DNA of 64,000 bases, taken from contig NZ_BOQN01000128.1 of NCBI RefSeq assembly GCF_018332695.1, forward strand, positions 1 to 64,000, written 5' to 3'. This DNA is from Paractinoplanes toevensis. GTDB taxonomy: Bacteria; Actinomycetota; Actinomycetes; Mycobacteriales; Micromonosporaceae. Of this stretch, positions 1 through 7,716 are shown one piece after another; positions within the stretch are counted from its first letter, which is position 1; the number at the start of each line of letters is the position of its first letter. The notes beneath the pieces are model-generated. The model ran no database searches. It was not told where the DNA came from and saw only the letters and a list, made by a program, of their open reading frames with translations. The position numbers and the translations under genes are program-made.

Positions 1-159
1 CAGCGCGGCCCGCCACTGGTAGAACTCGTGCGTGCCGTGGCTGGCCTCGCCGATCAGCACGACCCGGGCGTTCTCCGCCCGGTCGAGCAGGATGTCCAGG
101 TCGCCCGGGTCGCGCAGGGGCCGCGCGATCGCCGCCACCTCGTCGCCGTACCGGTGCAT
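1..159 (-). CDS. Erythromycin esterase family protein, N-terminal fragment
   Basis: The minus strand is open from an ATG at 157-159 to the left edge, and the gene continues outside the window. The 53 visible residues include VLIGEASHGTHEF near residues 35-47. This matches the glutamate/histidine-containing N-terminal motif of the erythromycin esterase (EreA/succinoglycan biosynthesis) family, PF05139. Members are hydrolases; whether this one opens macrolide lactones cannot be judged from a fragment. It lies 39 bp downstream of the stop of the CocE-type hydrolase on the same strand, so the two could be co-transcribed. Confidence 0.7.
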   Translation of the reverse strand, partial: MHRYGDEVAAIARPLRDPGDLDILLDRAENARVVLIGEASHGTHEFYQWRAAL

Positions 160-198
160 ACCGCCCGAGTACCCAGGCAGCCGGGCGGTATACGTCAG

Positions 199-1764
199 TT
201 ATTTCACCGGTAGATCCAGATATGACCCGCCGGTGATCGTGGTGGTGCCGGCACTGTTGGCGTCGTAGTAGAGCGGATCCACCGTGTCGACGACCAGGGT
301 CAGCGAGTGCCCGGCCGGCAGGTCGTAGTTGACGGCGGACAGTGACAGGTCGATCGAGCGGCTACCCGCCGTGGCCGTCTGCCACGTCACCGGAGCGTGA
401 GTCAGCAGGGCGGCGTTGCCGATGCCGTCCAGGTCGTAGAGGTAGGACACCAGGGAGCCGGTGGCGGCGGTGCCGGTGAGGTTCAGGTGCACCCGGGGGA
501 TGCCGCGGACCTTCAGCGCCGTGGACGGGCGCTCGGCCGCCCAGACGCCGGCCCGGTTGCGGTCGACGAACGGCAGCCAGACCGACGGGCGCTGCCCGGT
601 GAACGCGGAGACGCCGTTGGTCAGCAGCACCACGCCGCCGTTGGCGACCGTGTCGTAGTCGTTGGGCAGGCTCTTCGACCAGCCGGTGCTGGGGCTGCCA
701 CCGAGCAGGCCGGTGCCGTCGTACCAGCGGATCGCGCCCAGCCCGTACCGCTTGGTGCTGGTGGTCTGCGCGTTCCAGGCGCTCCAGGTCTCGGCGGCGG
801 CGTTGTCCGGCTTCAGGTACACCTGGCCGGGCCTGGTGCCGCCCGAATCGCCCTTGAGGTAACGGTCGAACCACCCCGTAGTGCTCGCCCACACATCGTT
901 GGGCAGGCCGATGATGCCGGTCAGCTCGGCGATCGCGTGGTCACCGGGCCGCAGCTCGAGGCGCTTGGGAGTGGTGAGCCGGCCGTAGAAGTCGGCGAGC
1001 TGGTTCGGCGGGAAGAACGTGTCGCCCCACGCGTTCGCGATCAGCACGGCCGGCGCGTTCGCGTTGATCCGGTCCAGGTAGGTGGCCGGCGAGCGGACCT
1101 TGGCCCACTCCATCACCGCCGGCACGTTCCGGTTCGCCATGAAGTCGCCGAGCATGGTGGTCAGCTCGGGGCTCGGCCGGCCGACCAGCTGCGCGGCCAG
1201 GCTGAGCAGGCCGGACGACTGCAGGTGCCGGGTCTGGTCGCTGTAGAGCGAGTAGACCAGGTCGGTCCAGCCGCTGAGCATCGCGACCGCCCGGATCCGC
1301 TTGTCGAACGCCGCGCCGAGCAGGCTGATCCCGGCGCCGTAGGACACTCCGGCCGCGCCGAGGCGGGCCGGGTCGGCCGGGGTGTTGGCGATCGTCCAGT
1401 CGAGCACCCGGGACAGGTCGGCCATGTCCTTCGGCCCGGCGGTGTCGATCGCACCGCCGCTGGCCCACCAGCCGCGCGGCGTGTACGAGACCACCACGTA
1501 CCCGTCGGCGGCCATGCTCTTGGCCTGCGCGAGGTATTCGACGTCGTTGAGGCCCCAGCTGGACGGGAAGACGACCGCCGGGTAACTGCCGGCGGCGGCC
1601 GGGGCGACCACGTTGGCCTTCAGGGTCACGCCGTCGCCGGGGATGTCGACGAACTTCGTGGTGGTGGCCGCGGCGGCGGCCGGGCCGGGAGCGACCCCGA
1701 TCAGGAGGGTCCCGGCCAGCACCGATATCACGGCGGCGAACAGGGTTGAGCGGCGTGGCACCAT
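199..1764 (-). CDS. Secreted CocE/NonD-family alpha/beta hydrolase
   Basis: The protein has about 521 residues. An ATG at 1764 sits five bases after an AGGAG ribosome site, so I prefer it to the GTG at 1770. A signal peptide is clear: a basic N-terminus, a hydrophobic core and an alanine-rich end before ATTTKF. The alpha/beta hydrolase core carries the nucleophile elbow GVSYG, an acid in NAWGDTFFP and a histidine in RPGDHAIAE. The C-terminal part resembles the jelly-roll domain of X-Pro dipeptidyl peptidase/CocE (S15) proteins. It probably acts outside the cell on an ester or amide; the substrate is unknown. It diverges from a TetR gene with two operators between them, so TetR repression is likely. 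Confidence 0.85.
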   Translation of the reverse strand: MVPRRSTLFAAVISVLAGTLLIGVAPGPAAAAATTTKFVDIPGDGVTLKANVVAPAAAGSYPAVVFPSSWGLNDVEYLAQAKSMAADGYVVVSYTPRGWWASGGAIDTAGPKDMADLSRVLDWTIANTPADPARLGAAGVSYGAGISLLGAAFDKRIRAVAMLSGWTDLVYSLYSDQTRHLQSSGLLSLAAQLVGRPSPELTTMLGDFMANRNVPAVMEWAKVRSPATYLDRINANAPAVLIANAWGDTFFPPNQLADFYGRLTTPKRLELRPGDHAIAELTGIIGLPNDVWASTTGWFDRYLKGDSGGTRPGQVYLKPDNAAAETWSAWNAQTTSTKRYGLGAIRWYDGTGLLGGSPSTGWSKSLPNDYDTVANGGVVLLTNGVSAFTGQRPSVWLPFVDRNRAGVWAAERPSTALKVRGIPRVHLNLTGTAATGSLVSYLYDLDGIGNAALLTHAPVTWQTATAGSRSIDLSLSAVNYDLPAGHSLTLVVDTVDPLYYDANSAGTTTITGGSYLDLPVK

Positions 1765-1912
1765 GCGCACTCCTCGGCGGGACGGACGGGCGCGACAACA
1801 CCTGGGTGGCTGGTGCCGCCGCGCCCGGAGGCGAGAGTGGAGCGGTGCCGGAGCGCTCCGGTGCCGGGAGCGTAGGAGTGAGTACCGAGAATTTGAACTT
1901 CATGACATTATC

Positions 1913-1953
1913 GTTACTTGCCAGTAACGTTGGTCACTTTACTGGCGAGTAAC
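1913..1953. promoter_or_regulatory. Two tandem TetR-type operators
   Basis: Two 14-bp dyads share the pattern TTACTnGCnAGTAA: TTACTTGCCAGTAA at 1914-1927 and TTACTGGCGAGTAA at 1939-1952. Their centres are 25 bp apart. They lie between the divergent hydrolase and TetR genes, the second only 24 bp upstream of the TetR ATG. This is the expected layout for an autoregulated TetR repressor that also controls the hydrolase. Binding itself is inferred. Confidence 0.75.
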
Positions 1954-1976
1954 CCGTGTTCAACTGGGGGTGCAGC

Positions 1977-2582
1977 ATGCTCTACGGCGCTCAGCCGGCG
2001 CGCCGCCGGGACGCCCAACGCAACCGCACCGCCATCCTGCAGGCCGCCTGCGAGCTGATGGCCAGCCCGCAGGCCACCGTCGGGATGCCGGAGATCGCCC
2101 GGCGCGCCGGGATCGGCCAGGCCACTCTCTACCGGCACTTCCCCGACCGGATGGCGCTGGCCACCGCGGTCATCGGCTACCTGCTCGACGGCCTGGAGCG
2201 ATGCGTGGCGGCCGGCCTCGAACAGCCCGCCACGTTCCGCACCGCCCTCAGCGAGATCCTCCGCGCCCAGGTCACCATGCGGCCCCTGGTCCAGCTCGCC
2301 CGCCGGCTCGACGCGGCCACCCGGGGGCGGTTTCTGCGCCGCCTGATCGGGGTTCTGGCCGAGCCGCTCAAGCGCGCTCAGGACAACGGTTACGTAAGAG
2401 CCGATCTGGTACCTGACGACCTGGTGCTGTTGTTCGGTATGGTCGAGGGCGTCGTCGAGGGAGCAACCAACCACGCCGAAGCTGTGGCCGCTGCCGGCCG
2501 CTCCATCGACCTGGCTCTCGACGGCGTGTTCCGGCCGGTTTCGTCGCCTTCCGAGGCGCCCATGGGGATTGGTAAGCTCTGA
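1977..2582 (+). CDS. TetR family transcriptional regulator
   Basis: The protein has about 201 residues. The ATG at 1977 follows a GGGGG ribosome site; a GTG at 1956 would lengthen it by seven residues but would sit against the second operator. Residues 15-60 form the TetR helix-turn-helix, with IARRAGIGQATLYRHFPDRMAL typical of the recognition helix region. The remainder is a divergent helical ligand-binding domain. It is divergent from the CocE-type hydrolase, which is its probable target, and from itself through the two dyads at 1914-1952. The inducer is unknown. Confidence 0.9.
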   Translation: MLYGAQPARRRDAQRNRTAILQAACELMASPQATVGMPEIARRAGIGQATLYRHFPDRMALATAVIGYLLDGLERCVAAGLEQPATFRTALSEILRAQVTMRPLVQLARRLDAATRGRFLRRLIGVLAEPLKRAQDNGYVRADLVPDDLVLLFGMVEGVVEGATNHAEAVAAAGRSIDLALDGVFRPVSSPSEAPMGIGKL

Positions 2583-2608
2583 TGTTCGACGAACAGGTGG
2601 GATAGTCG

Positions 2609-3898
2609 ATGAGCTCGCCCGATGCCATGGTGCCCGAAACCGAGGCGCCAGAGTCCGTTCTACCCGAGACTGCTCCGTCTCCCGAGATCTCTGCCGCACC
2701 ACCGGAGCATGCTTCACCCGATACCGAGCTCTCCGCTCCCGAGCCTGCTTCGCCGGAGGCCGCCGTGCCTTTGTCCGAGGCTGACGCCGTCGCGCCTACG
2801 TCCGAGGCTGACGCGCCTACCTCCGGGGCCGATGGACCGGAGCCCGACACGGCCGAGCCGGCCGCGCCGGACCCGGCCGCGATCGCCCGCGAGGAGTTGT
2901 GGGCGTCGATCGAGAAGATCAAGGAGGAGGACGGGACCGTGCGTGGCCCCGTCACCGAGGCGGTCAAGGGCGGCCTGATCCTCGACATCGGGGTGCGGGG
3001 CTTCCTGCCCGCGTCGCTCGTCGAGATGCGCCGCGTCCGCGACCTGCGTCCCTATGTGGGCCGTGAGCTCGAAGCCAAGATTCTCGAACTGGACCGCACC
3101 CGCAACAACGTGGTCCTGTCCCGTCGCGCCTGGCTCGAGCAGCACCGCACCGAAGCCCGCAGCGGCCTGTTCGAACGGCTCGCCAAGGGCCAGGTCCGCA
3201 AGGGCGTCGTCTCGTCCATCGTCAACTTCGGTGCGTTCGTCGACCTCGGCGGCGTCGACGGTCTCGTGCACGTCTCCGAGTTGTCGTGGCGGCACGTCGA
3301 CCACCCGTCCGAGGTGGTGCGGGTCGGCCAGGAGGTCGAGGTCGAGGTTCTCGAGGTCAGCTCCGAGCGCAAGCGGGTCTCCCTGTCGCTCAAGGCGACC
3401 CAGGAGGACCCGTGGCGGCACTTCGCCCGCACGCACCAGATCGGCCAGATCGTGCCCGGCCGGATCACCAAGCTGGTCCCGTTCGGCGCGTTCGTCCAGG
3501 TCGACGACGGCATCGAGGGTCTGGTGCACATCTCGGAACTGGCCGGCGGCCACATCGAGTCCCCCGAGCAGGTCGTCCAGACCGGCGACGAGGTCTTCGC
3601 CAAGGTCATCGACATCGATCTGGAGCGGCGCCGCATCTCGCTGTCGCTGCGCCAGGCCGCCGAGGCCTACCAGGAGGGCGACGAGAACTTCGACCCCACC
3701 CTGTACGGCATGGCCGCGACGTACGACAACGACGGCAACTACATCTACCCCGAGGGCTTCGACTCGGGCACCGGTGAGTGGCTCGAAGGGTTCGACGAGC
3801 AGCGCGACGCCTGGGAACAGCAGTACTCCCAGGCCCGCGAACGCTGGGAGGCGCACGGCCGGCAGGTCCTGGCCAACCGCGAGGCCGGCAGCGTCTAG
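2609..3898 (+). CDS. Ribosomal protein S1-like RNA-binding protein with three S1 domains
   Basis: The 429-residue protein begins with about 90 residues rich in Pro, Ser, Glu and Ala. Three S1 (OB-fold) domains follow, near residues 107-173, 194-263 and 279-348. Motifs such as FGAFVDLGGVDGLVHVSELSW and the C-terminal FDPTLYGMAA...YIYPEGFD block are very close to actinobacterial RpsA. Usual actinobacterial RpsA (about 480-500 residues) has four S1 domains. Here the first is missing and is replaced by the acidic low-complexity segment, so this is either a paralogue or an unusual RpsA. It should bind mRNA, perhaps on the ribosome. A hairpin at 3928-3955 probably ends the transcript. Confidence 0.88.
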   Translation: MSSPDAMVPETEAPESVLPETAPSPEISAAPPEHASPDTELSAPEPASPEAAVPLSEADAVAPTSEADAPTSGADGPEPDTAEPAAPDPAAIAREELWASIEKIKEEDGTVRGPVTEAVKGGLILDIGVRGFLPASLVEMRRVRDLRPYVGRELEAKILELDRTRNNVVLSRRAWLEQHRTEARSGLFERLAKGQVRKGVVSSIVNFGAFVDLGGVDGLVHVSELSWRHVDHPSEVVRVGQEVEVEVLEVSSERKRVSLSLKATQEDPWRHFARTHQIGQIVPGRITKLVPFGAFVQVDDGIEGLVHISELAGGHIESPEQVVQTGDEVFAKVIDIDLERRRISLSLRQAAEAYQEGDENFDPTLYGMAATYDNDGNYIYPEGFDSGTGEWLEGFDEQRDAWEQQYSQARERWEAHGRQVLANREAGSV

Positions 3899-3927
3899 TC
3901 CGGCGGCGTCCAGTTCGGCGCACCACA

Positions 3928-3955
3928 CGGCCGTCCCCGGCAACAGGGGCGGCCG
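3928..3955 (+). terminator. Hairpin after the S1-domain gene
   Basis: CGGCCGTCCCC at 3928-3938 pairs with GGGGCGGCCG at 3946-3955, with one bulged base and a short loop. It lies 30 bp after the stop codon. There is no T-run, which is common for terminators in high-GC actinobacteria. Confidence 0.5.
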
Positions 3956-3970
3956 TGGCACATTTGGCGG

Positions 3971-4672
3971 GTGATTCGACGGATCAAAGCCTGCCTCAAC
4001 GGCGGCCGCCCGTTCCCCGCCTCCCCCGCTGACCTGGCCGCCGAGGCCGCGGCCGCGGTGCAGGCCGGCGCCGAGGCGGTCCACGTGCACCCGCGCGACC
4101 CGGCCGGCGCGGAATCCCTCGCCCCCGCCGACATCGGGGCCGCGGTGGCCGCGATCCGGGCGGCCTGCCCCGGCATCCGGGTAGGGGTCTCCACCGGCCT
4201 GTGGATGACCGGCGGCGACGCACACCGCCGGGCGGCGCTGATCGCCTCCTGGCGCGAGATGCCCGACTTCGCGTCGGTCAACGTGGGCGAGGAGGGCTTC
4301 GCCGAGCTGGTACGCCTGCTGGCCTCCAAGGGCGTCGGCGTCGAGGCCGGTGTCTGGCGCCCGGAGGAGGCCGACGCCGTCCGCAGGCTACCGCTGGAGC
4401 GGGTGCTGATCGAGGTGCTCGACACCCCGGCTTCCCGGGCGGTCGAGGCGGCCGACGCGATCCTGGCCCGGCTGGACACGGCCGGCTACCACGGCGAGCG
4501 TCTGCTGCACGGCGAGGAGGAGGCCTGCTGGCCGCTGATCAGCCACGCCGGCCGGCTCGGCCTGCCCACCCGGGTCGGTCTCGAGGACACCCTCGCACTT
4601 CCGGACGGCACACCGGCGACCGGTAACGCCGCGCTCGTCGAGCACGCCCTGCGCCGCTGGGCGGCGGCTTAG
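3971..4672 (+). CDS. BKACE (DUF849) beta-keto acid cleavage family protein
   Basis: The product has 233 residues from a GTG start. It carries VHVHPRD near residue 36, the metal-binding HxH motif of the 3-keto-5-aminohexanoate cleavage (BKACE) family, and a matching acidic residue in RVGLEDTL near the C-terminus. The TIM-barrel order is otherwise kept. Family members use zinc to condense a beta-keto acid with acetyl-CoA, giving acetoacetate and a new CoA ester. This copy is shorter than the usual 270-310 residues, so part of the substrate-specificity region is reduced. The substrate cannot be assigned. A hairpin follows at 4695-4724. Confidence 0.82.
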   Translation: MIRRIKACLNGGRPFPASPADLAAEAAAAVQAGAEAVHVHPRDPAGAESLAPADIGAAVAAIRAACPGIRVGVSTGLWMTGGDAHRRAALIASWREMPDFASVNVGEEGFAELVRLLASKGVGVEAGVWRPEEADAVRRLPLERVLIEVLDTPASRAVEAADAILARLDTAGYHGERLLHGEEEACWPLISHAGRLGLPTRVGLEDTLALPDGTPATGNAALVEHALRRWAAA

Positions 4673-4694
4673 CCGGTGAGCAGCACTGCGGTGA

Positions 4695-4724
4695 CGCCCC
4701 GTATCTCTTCGATCGGACGGGGCG
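4695..4724 (+). terminator. Hairpin after the BKACE gene
   Basis: CGCCCCGT at 4695-4702 pairs perfectly with ACGGGGCG at 4717-4724 around a 14-base loop. It lies 22 bp after the stop codon, separating this gene from the downstream chemoreceptor. Confidence 0.55.
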
Positions 4725-4739
4725 AAATCGGGTGAACGT

Positions 4740-4767
4740 CTCAGCGACCGCGCTTTTCCGTCGAACG
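4740..4767 (+). promoter_or_regulatory. Candidate FliA-type promoter of the first chemoreceptor
   Basis: CTCA at 4740-4743 and GTCGAACG at 4760-4767 are separated by 16 bp. The same arrangement, CTCA-N16-GCCGATCA, occurs before the other chemoreceptor gene at 43762-43789. It resembles the flagellar sigma (FliA) consensus of Actinoplanes as I remember it. The match here is weaker. A stem, TTTCCGTC 4755-4762 with GACGGAAA 4788-4795, overlaps the -10 element and offers another reading of this leader. Confidence 0.4.
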
Positions 4768-4807
4768 GGAGAGGGAGGCATCACCGCGACGGAAACAGGA
4801 GCACCAC

Positions 4808-6436
4808 ATGGACGGGCCAGCCACCACATCCCGGACCGGGAATCGCCTCAACAACATGCGGGTCGGCACCAAGATCGTCTTGGCCGTGGCCGTCGTTGCC
4901 GTGGTCGCCCTGGTCACCGCCGGGGTCGCCTGGCAGCGGCTGGGATCGCTGGACGACCGGGTCCAAGGCCTCAAGGCCGACAACATCACCCGGCTCGACG
5001 CGCTGGTCAGCCTGCAGAACGGCATGTCGGACATGTACCGGGCGCTCTTCCTCTTCCAGGGAGCCCAGTCCGCCGCCGAGAAGACCCAGTACAAGGAAGC
5101 CACCAAGGCCGGACAGGCCGCGGTGGACACGGCCGGCGATCAGTACGTGTCCGCGCCCGATCCCTCGACCACCTGGCAGACCCAGACCAAGGCGTTCGGT
5201 GCGGCCTGGGCACAGTACAAGGCGCTGGTCAACCTCCTGCTCTTCCAGGAGGCTCCGCCGGCCGGGATCACCCTGCCGACGACGCTGGCCGATCAGTACA
5301 CACTGTGGGGCAACTCCGAGACCACGATGAACACCGCCGTCGACGAGCTGATGAAACTGGAGCGCGCGCAGGCGACGGAGGACAGCACCCAGGCCCACAA
5401 TGACGCCACCGGCGCCCAGGCGTTGATCCTCATCCTGGTGCTGGCCGGAGTCGTACTGTCCGTCGCGCTCGCGTTGCTGATCGGCCGCAGCATCTCCCGG
5501 CGCCTGGCCGGCGTCCGCGACGTGCTCGACGCCGTCGCCGACGGCGATCTGACCGGTCACGCGGCCGCCAGCGGCGGCGACGAGGTCGGCATGATGGCCG
5601 TCGCGGTGAACCGGGCCACGACCTCGATCCGGCAGACCGTCTCCACACTCACGGATTCGTCCCGCGTGCTCGCCGACTCGTCGCGTCAGCTCTCCGCGTC
5701 CGCGGAAGCCATCGCCGCCAACGCCCACGACACCTCGACCCAGACCGGGCTGCTCGCCGCCGCGTCCGAGGACGTCTCCCGCAGCGTGCAGACGGTGGCG
5801 GCCGGCACCGAGGAGATGGGATCGGCGATCCGGGAGATCTCCCAGTCGGCCAACGACGCGGCCGGCGTCGCCGCGAAGGCGGTGTCCGAGGCCGCGACGA
5901 CCAACGCCACGGTGGCCAAGCTCGGTGAGTCCTCGGCAGAGATCGGCAACGTCATCAAGGTCATCACCTCGATCGCCGAACAGACCAACCTGCTCGCCCT
6001 GAACGCCACCATCGAGGCGGCCCGGGCCGGCGAGGCCGGCAAGGGCTTCGCGGTGGTCGCCGGCGAGGTCAAGGAACTGGCTCAGGAGACCGCGAAGGCC
6101 ACCGGCGACATCTCCCAGCGGGTGGAGGCGATCCAGTCCGACACCGAGGGCGCGGTAGCCGCCATCGAACGGATCTCGATGATCATCGCGCAGATCAACG
6201 ACTACCAGATGACCATCGCTTCGGCCGTCGAGGAGCAGACTGCCACCACCCAGGAGATGAGCCGGTCCATCGGCGAGGCCTCCACCGGCTCCACCAGCAT
6301 CTCCGACAACATCGCCAGTGTCGCCGACGCCGCCCGCACCACCACCACGACAGTCGCCGACACCCAGCACTCCGCCCAGCAGCTGGCCGCGATGTCCGCC
6401 GAGCTGGAGGCCGTCGTCTCCCGATTCCGGGTATAG
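4808..6436 (+). CDS. Methyl-accepting chemotaxis protein
   Basis: The receptor has 542 residues and starts at an ATG after AGGAG. A first membrane helix lies near residues 20-42, then a helical extracytoplasmic sensor of about 160 residues, a second helix near 200-222 and a HAMP domain to about 280. The cytoplasmic coiled-coil signalling domain carries the invariant hairpin tip IAEQTNLLALNATIEAARAG. It should signal through CheW/CheA to the flagellar motor; no che genes are in the window. It is similar in layout to the receptor at 42078-43724, including the RVGTKI sequence before the first helix. The ligand is unknown. Confidence 0.93.
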   Translation: MDGPATTSRTGNRLNNMRVGTKIVLAVAVVAVVALVTAGVAWQRLGSLDDRVQGLKADNITRLDALVSLQNGMSDMYRALFLFQGAQSAAEKTQYKEATKAGQAAVDTAGDQYVSAPDPSTTWQTQTKAFGAAWAQYKALVNLLLFQEAPPAGITLPTTLADQYTLWGNSETTMNTAVDELMKLERAQATEDSTQAHNDATGAQALILILVLAGVVLSVALALLIGRSISRRLAGVRDVLDAVADGDLTGHAAASGGDEVGMMAVAVNRATTSIRQTVSTLTDSSRVLADSSRQLSASAEAIAANAHDTSTQTGLLAAASEDVSRSVQTVAAGTEEMGSAIREISQSANDAAGVAAKAVSEAATTNATVAKLGESSAEIGNVIKVITSIAEQTNLLALNATIEAARAGEAGKGFAVVAGEVKELAQETAKATGDISQRVEAIQSDTEGAVAAIERISMIIAQINDYQMTIASAVEEQTATTQEMSRSIGEASTGSTSISDNIASVADAARTTTTTVADTQHSAQQLAAMSAELEAVVSRFRV

Positions 6437-6531
6437 CGAGCGCGTTGCGGCTTACCCATACGATGGGCGGCTCCGGTCACAGAGCTGAATGGAGCGTGCG
6501 GGGCGCTGCCAGTCCGCGGGCGGGGGTTGCG

Positions 6532-7662
6532 ATGTCCGATCGTCATTCGAGCTACCGGCCGGTCTCCCGCCTCTGGGGGATCGGGCTGGGTGCCTACGCC
6601 TCGATGGCCGACACCCTGCTGGTCGACCTGCGCCGGAACGAGCCGGGCGCGCTGCAACGGTTACGGGCGTACGTGCCCCGGCACGCCACCGCCACCTCGG
6701 CGAGTAGCGCCGAGCTCCGGGACGCACGGCTGGTCATCGCGCGCGAGCTTGGTTTCCCGACCTGGGATGAGCTTGTGTCGTCGGCCGAGAAGTCCCGGCG
6801 TGACCTCGACGAACGGCGCGAGAGGTGGCGGAGCCTGCACCGCGAGGCCGAAGCCGTGCTGGCCGGCGACACCGATCGGCTGGCCGGTCTGAGCGCCGAA
6901 CAGGCCGACACCCTGCTCCACATGCTCGCGGGCCCGGAGTCGATCCCCGGCGTCCGGTTCGACGAGGAACTCGGGGTGCCGCGCGCCGCAGTGGATGTCC
7001 TGCTGAGCAAGGCCACCGACCTGGACCTCCCACTGATCTGGGCGGCCCGCTCCAATCGGGTCGAGTATGCGCGCCTGCTGCTCGGCGCCGGTGCTGACCC
7101 CGGCACCCGGGCATGGGGCGCTACCGCGCTGGAGAACGCCGTCCACCACGGCCACACCGGAGTCGTCGACCTGCTCGACGAGCACGGGATCGTCCCGCGG
7201 GCGCTCTGGACGTACGCTGCCTGCGGCCGGCTGGATCTTGTGCAAGCCTGCTTCGACGCGGACGGCAGGCTACGGCCGGACGCCGTGGCGGTACGTCCCA
7301 ATCCCGCCGACGCCGGCCTTCCACCCCGGCTGCCGGCGACCGATGATCCGCAGGAAATCGTGGCGGAGGCGTTCGTCCACGCCTGCCAGCACGGCCGGAT
7401 CGAGGTCGTGCGCTGGTTCCTGGACCGCGGCGTCCACCCCGACGCCGCACCCTATTACGGGCGGACCGGCCTGCACTGGGCGATCCCGCCCGGTCATCTC
7501 GAGGTGATCCGCCTGCTCCTGGAGCACGGCGCCGACCCGTCCATCCGTGACGATCTCCTGCACGCCGACGCCGATGGCTGGCTGCACATATTCTTCGCCG
7601 CTCGCCCGCACGATCCCGCGACTGAGCGACTCCACGACCTGATCGCCGGTCGATCGCGCTGA
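6532..7662 (+). CDS. Ankyrin-repeat protein
   Basis: The ATG at 6532 follows a GGGGG ribosome site and gives 376 residues; an upstream in-frame codon at 6445 lacks such a site. Ankyrin-type repeats occupy the middle and C-terminal parts. Examples are LPLIWAARSNRVEYARLLLG and TGLHWAIPPGHLEVIRLLLEHGADP, with more degenerate copies between. The N-terminal third is helical and charged (residues 60-120). No signal peptide or membrane helix is evident, so a cytoplasmic protein-binding role is likely, with partners unknown. It converges with glgE. Confidence 0.8.
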   Translation: MSDRHSSYRPVSRLWGIGLGAYASMADTLLVDLRRNEPGALQRLRAYVPRHATATSASSAELRDARLVIARELGFPTWDELVSSAEKSRRDLDERRERWRSLHREAEAVLAGDTDRLAGLSAEQADTLLHMLAGPESIPGVRFDEELGVPRAAVDVLLSKATDLDLPLIWAARSNRVEYARLLLGAGADPGTRAWGATALENAVHHGHTGVVDLLDEHGIVPRALWTYAACGRLDLVQACFDADGRLRPDAVAVRPNPADAGLPPRLPATDDPQEIVAEAFVHACQHGRIEVVRWFLDRGVHPDAAPYYGRTGLHWAIPPGHLEVIRLLLEHGADPSIRDDLLHADADGWLHIFFAARPHDPATERLHDLIAGRSR

Positions 7663-7716
7663 GTTGCCACCGCAGGTCCGCGCCGGCGACGGCGACGCGC
7701 GACGGTCGCTCCGGGC

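Noticed and set aside
4808..6370. Long antisense frame opposite the first chemoreceptor
   Set aside because: It is Gly/Asp/Arg-rich with no known motif and reversed codon bias, a shadow of the real gene.
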